Source: an uncultured Gammaproteobacteria bacterium
GTDB taxonomy: Bacteria > Pseudomonadota > Gammaproteobacteria > Pseudomonadales > Azotimanducaceae
Assembly: GCA_913051785.1 (NCBI GenBank)
Contig: CAJXCK010000004.1
Span: forward strand, 1 to 50,187
DNA length: 50,187 bases
Reading direction: 5' to 3'
Position numbers and translations under genes: made by a program. The notes under the pieces were generated by a model. That model was not told the DNA's origin and searched no databases. It was given only the letters and a program-made list of their open reading frames with translations. This document shows positions 45,837 through 50,187 of the stretch, in pieces. Within the stretch, counting starts at the first letter, position 1; the number at the start of each line of letters is the position of its first letter.

Positions 45837-46691
45837 TTAATCAGCTCGGTCCGCGACCTCGGAAAAAAAATCTAGCAAGCGCTTCGCCTCTTCCACATGC
45901 AATGACTCCACCAGCGATCCTTCTAACTCGACCACTCCAGAGCCCTGAGCCTGTGCCGAACGCCACGCATCAATCAGCCTCTTCGCTTTCTCAAGTTCAG
46001 CCTCACTCGGCGAGAAGGCCTGATTCGCAACCAGAATCTGATCAGGATGGATTAAAGTTTTCCCATCAAATCCCATTGACCTCCCCAAACGACAAATGTT
46101 GTGGAAAGAATCGAGATCTCGAAAATCCAGATGAACACCGTCTAAAATCAACTTCCCGAAGGCTCTTGCAGCCATTATAGAGCGCTGAAGCGCGTAACTT
46201 ATATTATGCCTGTCTTCTATATGCTCTGCGCCAAGGTCCGTAACAAGGTCACTCGTACCCATAACCAATGTAGAGACTCTAGGCTGACAGGCTAATTCGT
46301 TTACATTGATTATAGCCAGTGGTGTCTCAACCATAATCCATACTGGTAACTCCGATCCATATGCATCAAGAAGCTCTACCATCCGGTTGATATCTCTAAT
46401 TTCAGAAACTTTGGGAACAAGAATCGCTTGGATATGAGCATTCGCGACGGCGGCAACATCGGACTCACCCCATTTTGTGTTCAGATCGTTTACCCGAACA
46501 ACGACCTCCTTTGGTCCATAATCATTGTTTTCGATTTGACGTTTAACTAATTGCCTCGCGTCATCTTTTTTTAATGCACTCACTGCATCTTCTAAATCTA
46601 AAATGACCGCGTCACAGTCCAGTGTCAAAGCCTTATCCATTGCTTTTTGGTTTATGCCAGGCATGTATAAAGCTGAACGAAGTATCGTCAT
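45837..46691 (-). CDS. HpcH/HpaI aldolase / CitE-like lyase
   Basis: A 284-residue TIM-barrel C-C lyase of the citrate-lyase-beta/malyl-CoA-lyase group. Conserved residues are R66 in V-V-V-R-V-N, E122 in V-E-T-P-L-A and D148 in M-G-T-S-D-L-V-T-D-L-G, the last two as Mg2+ ligands. Stand-alone members cleave or hydrolyse malyl-CoA, methylmalyl-CoA or citramalyl-CoA, giving glyoxylate or pyruvate plus an acyl-CoA. No citrate lyase alpha, gamma or ligase genes are present, so it is not a citrate lyase subunit. A link to malate synthase G nearby (glyoxylate) is possible. AGGA precedes ATG 46691. It abuts the RND gene end convergently. Confidence 0.88.
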   Translation of the reverse strand: MTILRSALYMPGINQKAMDKALTLDCDAVILDLEDAVSALKKDDARQLVKRQIENNDYGPKEVVVRVNDLNTKWGESDVAAVANAHIQAILVPKVSEIRDINRMVELLDAYGSELPVWIMVETPLAIINVNELACQPRVSTLVMGTSDLVTDLGAEHIEDRHNISYALQRSIMAARAFGKLILDGVHLDFRDLDSFHNICRLGRSMGFDGKTLIHPDQILVANQAFSPSEAELEKAKRLIDAWRSAQAQGSGVVELEGSLVESLHVEEAKRLLDFFSEVADRAD

Positions 46692-46808
46692 ATTTAAATT
46701 CCTATCGAGGAGCGTCTTGTTCTGAAAAAAGAAATGCTCAACTATTGGGCAAGCTATGATTTATTACGCGGAAATTATAAGCTGTTTATAGGTAAGCGCG
46801 GGAAAGAG

Positions 46809-47585
46809 ATGACTGAAGACCCCTTCCAATTAAAAGATAAAGTTGTAGCTATTACCGGGGCCTCATCTGGTTTTGGGTATCACTTTGCGCAAGTTTTAGC
46901 CCAAAAAGGCGCTAAAGTGGTAATTGGCGCGCGCAGAAAAGACAAGCTCGAACAGTGTGTCAGAGAAATAGAGCAAGCAAGCGGACATGCTAAAGCGTGC
47001 GAATTGGATGTTCTTAAGAAAGAGAGCGTGTCCAACTTTCTTGAAACGGCAATAGAGACCTATGGCGCGTGTGACGTCCTGATCAACAATGCTGGTGTAG
47101 AAGCAGGCGCAAAAACTTATCAAACAACTGAGGAGGAGGATTGGGATTACGTTATAGACACTAATCTGAAATCAGCCTGGTTGGCCTCTAAGATATATAC
47201 CGATTTGATCATAAAAAAAGAGTTCAAGTGCGGAAACATCATAATGATCTCTTCTATAACAGATTCGCGAACAATCAAGGGCCAATTTTCATATGCGGTC
47301 TCCAAAGGCGGGTTGACCAGGATGACCGAGGTCATGGCACTGGAGGCAGCAAAATTCAATATACGTGTAAACGCGTTGGCCCCTGGATATTTCCTTACCG
47401 ACCTCAGTCGGCTTTTGCTCGAATCACCAATGTCAGAAGAGTTTAAAAAAGGCATTCCTATGAGGAGATTCGGTGAATTCCCCGAGCTTGATGGGCCTTT
47501 ACTGCTTCTTGCCAGCGATGCCTCACAGTATATGACTGGCTCGGTCGTGGTAGTAGACGGCGGTCACATCTGTTCTTCGTTATAA
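46809..47585 (+). CDS. SDR family oxidoreductase (paired with epoxide hydrolase)
   Basis: A 258-residue SDR with T-G-A-S-S-G-F-G, an A-R-R after strand two that favours NADP, L-I-N-N-A-G-V, the catalytic Ser in I-M-I-S-S-I-T and Y-A-V-S-K. The C-terminal segment is G-S-V-V-V-V-D-G-G-H. The open frame reaches back to ATG 46734, but ATG 46809 is preferred because GGGAAAGAG sits directly upstream and the protein then begins at the normal SDR N-terminus. The epoxide hydrolase follows 22 bases later, so the two are probably co-expressed, for example oxidising the diol or alcohol formed. Confidence 0.9.
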   Translation: MTEDPFQLKDKVVAITGASSGFGYHFAQVLAQKGAKVVIGARRKDKLEQCVREIEQASGHAKACELDVLKKESVSNFLETAIETYGACDVLINNAGVEAGAKTYQTTEEEDWDYVIDTNLKSAWLASKIYTDLIIKKEFKCGNIIMISSITDSRTIKGQFSYAVSKGGLTRMTEVMALEAAKFNIRVNALAPGYFLTDLSRLLLESPMSEEFKKGIPMRRFGEFPELDGPLLLLASDASQYMTGSVVVVDGGHICSSL

Positions 47586-47607
47586 ATCTCAGTCTATAGG
47601 AAAAAGT

Positions 47608-48744
47608 ATGAGCGAAATCACTCCGTTTGAAATTGAAATCGCCGAAGATGTTATCTTCGATCTAAAAGACAGACTGTCTCGCACGCGTTGGCCCGACAAG
47701 GAAACAGTAGACGATTGGACACAAGGCGTCCCACTCGATTACCAAAAAAAGTTAATGGATTACTGGCTTAATGAATATGACTTTCAACGCCTTGCACGCC
47801 GATTAAATCAATATGACAACTTCCATACTCCAATAGAAGATTTATCCCTTCACTTTATTCATGTTAAATCTAGTCACACCCATGCTAGGCCTCTACTTCT
47901 TAGTCACGGCTGGCCTGGGTCGATAGTAGAGTTCCTGAAAGTGATCGGTCCGCTCACTGAACCCCAAGAATTTGGGCTGGATGACAGAATTGCCTTCCAT
48001 TTAGTTATACCTTCACTACCCGGTTATGGATTTTCAGGCAAGCCTGCACAAACCGGTTGGAGCGTGGAAAAAATGGGAGAAACCTTTTCAAAACTGATGG
48101 CCCAACTCGGCTACAGCAGCTATTTTGCGCAAGGCGGTGACTGGGGCTCTGCAATCACTTCTGCAATCGCAAGGCAAGACCCGGAGCATTGCGCTGGCAT
48201 TCATCTGAATATGATTACAGTTCCTCCTGATCCAAATGCTGAAGATTTGACCGAGTTAGAACTCTCTGGCCTTGCCGGATTAAAGCATTATCAAGACTGG
48301 GACTCGGGTTACTCCAAGCAACAAGCGACCCGCCCTCAGACCTTGGGATACGCGTTAACGGACTCACCAAGCGGGCAGGCCGCCTGGATTCTGGAAAAAT
48401 ATTGGTCTTGGACTGATTGCGATGGCGATCCAGAAAACGTTCTTAGCAAAGATGAGATGCTTGACAATATTATGGTGTATTGGATCAACCAAACAGCCGC
48501 GTCCTCTGGGCGATTATATTGGCATAGTTTCGGAAGGGGACCTCAACCTACGCAGGTTCATGTGCCGATGGGCGGCACCGTATTCCCGAAAGAGATATTT
48601 AGAACAAGCAAAAGATTTGCGGAGAAAATGTATACCAATATCGTGCACTGGACAGTTAAAGATAAAGGGGGGCATTTTGCGGCCTTCGAGCAGCCAGACA
48701 TCTATATCGAGGAAATTAGAGAGTGTTTCGATAAGATGGACTAG
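47608..48744 (+). CDS. Epoxide hydrolase (EHN-domain, mEH-like)
   Basis: A 378-residue alpha/beta-fold epoxide hydrolase that opens epoxides to diols. The N-terminal EHN domain (about 5-110) begins P-F-E-I-E-I-A-E-D-V and contains the R-W-P-D typical of microsomal-type enzymes. The oxyanion motif is H100-G-W-P-G. The nucleophile is D178 in G-G-D-W-G-S, Y304 (R-L-Y-W) is a likely ring-opening Tyr, and H356 in G-G-H-F-A-A-F-E-Q-P is the base. There is no signal peptide or membrane anchor. AGGAAAAAG precedes ATG 47608. It shares a transcript with the SDR upstream. It fits a role in epoxide removal alongside the dehalogenase-like gene 8 kb away. Confidence 0.93.
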   Translation: MSEITPFEIEIAEDVIFDLKDRLSRTRWPDKETVDDWTQGVPLDYQKKLMDYWLNEYDFQRLARRLNQYDNFHTPIEDLSLHFIHVKSSHTHARPLLLSHGWPGSIVEFLKVIGPLTEPQEFGLDDRIAFHLVIPSLPGYGFSGKPAQTGWSVEKMGETFSKLMAQLGYSSYFAQGGDWGSAITSAIARQDPEHCAGIHLNMITVPPDPNAEDLTELELSGLAGLKHYQDWDSGYSKQQATRPQTLGYALTDSPSGQAAWILEKYWSWTDCDGDPENVLSKDEMLDNIMVYWINQTAASSGRLYWHSFGRGPQPTQVHVPMGGTVFPKEIFRTSKRFAEKMYTNIVHWTVKDKGGHFAAFEQPDIYIEEIRECFDKMD

Positions 48745-48748
48745 GGCT

Positions 48749-49576
48749 TCAAGGCTCCAGCGGCTCACCTTCTATCGTAATTCGGTGCATCAGGCGTGTC
48801 TCCCCAGGATAATCATTTACAGCCAAATGCCAGGTGGCCCGATTATCCCAAAAAGCTAAGGCTCCTTTTGACCACTGGAACCTATAGGTGTGTTCTGGAC
48901 GAGAAATGTGCTCGTAAAGAAAGGCCAGGAGGGAATTAGACTCCTTCTCCGTCCAACCAACAAACCGAGTAGTAAATCCTGGATTTACGTACAAGGTCTC
49001 ACGGCCAGATAAGGGATGTTCAATAATTACAGGGTGCTCAGCGTCCTGAAACGCTCTATCCGCGTTGCCAAACATATCTGTCATATCCTCCGGTATCACA
49101 GCAGATTTTCCGAAGACATGTCTAGAAGAATGCACGGCACGAAGCGAACGTAGAGTGATTTTCATTCCCTCAGATAGGGTATCGAAAGCTGCGGCACAGC
49201 CAGCAAAAAGAGTATCTCCTCCTAGCGTTGGTAATTCCTTAGCGTACAACATCGATCCTAATGCCGGTATCTGATCATACGAGTGATCGGTATGCCAGTT
49301 CCCTCCTATATTGTATTTTTGCTGAGGTTCTTTCCTGACTTCGGCGATACTCGGATAGCCTTCAACGGGTGTGAAGAATCGATTGACATTAATTGGCCCC
49401 CATTTTTTTGCAAAATCCAGATGAGCATCTGGAGAGAGCTCCTGATCTCTAAAAAATAACAGACCTTTCTCTGCGAAAAGTGCTTTTAGATTTTCCAGAT
49501 CATCATCTGAAATCATATTCAGATCGATGCCATCGACTTCAGCACCAACCGCTCCAATTGGAGTGCAACGAATCAT
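48749..49576 (-). CDS. TauD/TfdA family Fe(II)/2-oxoglutarate dioxygenase
   Basis: A 275-residue dioxygenase that uses Fe(II), O2 and 2-oxoglutarate to hydroxylate a substrate, often releasing sulfite from taurine-like compounds or breaking an ether bond. The iron ligands are H95-T-D97 in G-G-N-W-H-T-D-H-S-Y and H250 in A-T-W-H-L-A, with R261 or R265 (T-R-L-M-H-R-I-T-I) binding 2-oxoglutarate. The length matches the family. It is convergent with the epoxide hydrolase four bases away and lies downstream of an MFS gene on the same strand, 33 bases apart. The substrate (taurine, alkyl sulfate, or aryloxy acid) cannot be told from the sequence. Confidence 0.92.
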   Translation of the reverse strand: MIRCTPIGAVGAEVDGIDLNMISDDDLENLKALFAEKGLLFFRDQELSPDAHLDFAKKWGPINVNRFFTPVEGYPSIAEVRKEPQQKYNIGGNWHTDHSYDQIPALGSMLYAKELPTLGGDTLFAGCAAAFDTLSEGMKITLRSLRAVHSSRHVFGKSAVIPEDMTDMFGNADRAFQDAEHPVIIEHPLSGRETLYVNPGFTTRFVGWTEKESNSLLAFLYEHISRPEHTYRFQWSKGALAFWDNRATWHLAVNDYPGETRLMHRITIEGEPLEP

Positions 49577-49609
49577 TGTAAAAAACTTTATACCAAAACG
49601 TGCGTTATT

Positions 49610-50187
49610 CTAAATAGATCGCGTCGGCTTCGGTACTAAAAAGATCATGATCCCCGACATGATATTTAGCGCTGCCACGGCAAAGAAAGCTTCGTGATAA
49701 CCGCCTGTCAAATCTCGATAGTAGGAGACGAGCCAGGGAATCGGAGCGCCTAAGGCTAAGGAGAACGGCATGGCCGCACCTCTTATGGAGCCAATATATC
49801 GTCGACCAAAGAATGATGCCCAAATTACCTCCTGCATTGGCAGCATTCCGCCCCAACCCAGGCCTAAGAGCATATATCCGATATAAACGAGTATTAGATC
49901 ATCAGAGCGCGCCGCAAAAACTATTAACGCAAGTGAGAAACCGGTTGCTGACGCTGATAAAGCAGCGAGTGGCTTTGCGGGATGTTTATCAATGAGTACT
50001 CCCCACAAAGGCTTTGATAACATCGCTGGCACGGATGCGATGGCGATCGCCCAAGCTCCGATGCCCCGCCCGAAACCACTATCAGCTAGATAATCCTCAC
50101 TGAGGAGAAGTACAACTACTATATTGACCGCGAAACATCCAAACGCCAAAACCAGGCCATAGAACGACAGTGTGCGTATAGCTTCGC
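49610..50187 (-). CDS. MFS transporter, C-terminal half (partial)
   Basis: The frame is open to the window edge, so this is the last ~192 residues of a longer MFS carrier; the start lies beyond 50187. About six hydrophobic segments are visible, with the loop D-K-H-P-A-K-P between the second and third and G-L-G-W-G-G-M-L-P-M-Q-E in the middle, as in the C-terminal half of the monocarboxylate/oxalate-formate-like branch. It is upstream of the TauD-like gene on the same strand and may import its substrate. The cut is the window edge, not a mutation. Confidence 0.85.
   Translation of the reverse strand, partial: EAIRTLSFYGLVLAFGCFAVNIVVVLLLSEDYLADSGFGRGIGAWAIAIASVPAMLSKPLWGVLIDKHPAKPLAALSASATGFSLALIVFAARSDDLILVYIGYMLLGLGWGGMLPMQEVIWASFFGRRYIGSIRGAAMPFSLALGAPIPWLVSYYRDLTGGYHEAFFAVAALNIMSGIMIFLVPKPTRSI

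Noticed and set aside
49610-50187. Truncated MFS gene as a pseudogene
   Set aside because: The frame stays open to the last base of the window, so the shortness comes from the window edge.

Overview
The window looks like chromosomal DNA from a free-living, Gram-negative aerobic proteobacterium. The best guess is a marine or oligotrophic gammaproteobacterium. Supporting signs are PepN, GlcB, a DUF4212/solute symporter pair, an RND pump, a BatD-like gene end, and many acyl-CoA, SDR and class III CoA-transferase genes at moderate GC. The taxonomy is inference; no rRNA gene is present. Genes are packed tightly on both strands, and no gap reaches 300 bases. I saw no tRNA, insertion sequence, prophage or CRISPR array.

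Layout. 1-8.8 kb is housekeeping and accessory metabolism: a BatD-like end, PepN, an XdhC/MocA-like molybdenum cofactor pair, NAD kinase, a FrnE-type DsbA protein, a DUF454 protein, a PfkB sugar kinase and a D-cysteine desulfhydrase/ACC deaminase-like enzyme. 8.8-17.6 kb is one eight-gene minus-strand operon with a good sigma70-like promoter at its head. It encodes an SDR, an MFS transporter, a gluconate-dehydrogenase-subunit-3-like protein, a GMC oxidoreductase with a four-Cys cluster, a ThuA protein, an acyl-CoA dehydrogenase, a phosphotransferase/DUF6285 fusion and a second SDR. 17.7-28.8 kb holds three class III CoA-transferases, thioredoxin reductase, a CPXCG protein, an alpha/beta hydrolase, two MFS transporters, an SRPBCC protein, a hotdog thioesterase and another acyl-CoA dehydrogenase. 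28.9-36.4 kb holds a PEGA/SUMF1-like membrane protein, a CoA-binding protein, a PLP aminotransferase, an RsgA-type GTPase, a NUDIX hydrolase and the DUF4212/symporter pair. 36.4-50.2 kb holds GlcB with an SDR, a probable halohydrin dehalogenase followed by glyoxalase I and a GST, an RND pump operon, a CitE-like lyase, an SDR/epoxide hydrolase pair, a TauD-like dioxygenase and the end of another MFS gene.

The most interesting feature is the short SDR-fold protein at 39535-40218. It lacks the normal SDR cofactor and catalytic signatures and instead matches both diagnostic halohydrin dehalogenase motifs exactly (T-x4-Y-x-G and S-x12-Y-x3-R). It heads a likely operon with glyoxalase I and a glutathione S-transferase, followed by a multidrug RND pump. 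An epoxide hydrolase lies 8 kb further on. Together these suggest a local set of genes for handling epoxides, halohydrins and other electrophiles; the combination is inference.

The other theme is uptake and CoA-dependent breakdown of organic acids and polyols: transporter, CoA-transferase, dehydrogenase and thioesterase genes, with glyoxylate assimilation through malate synthase.
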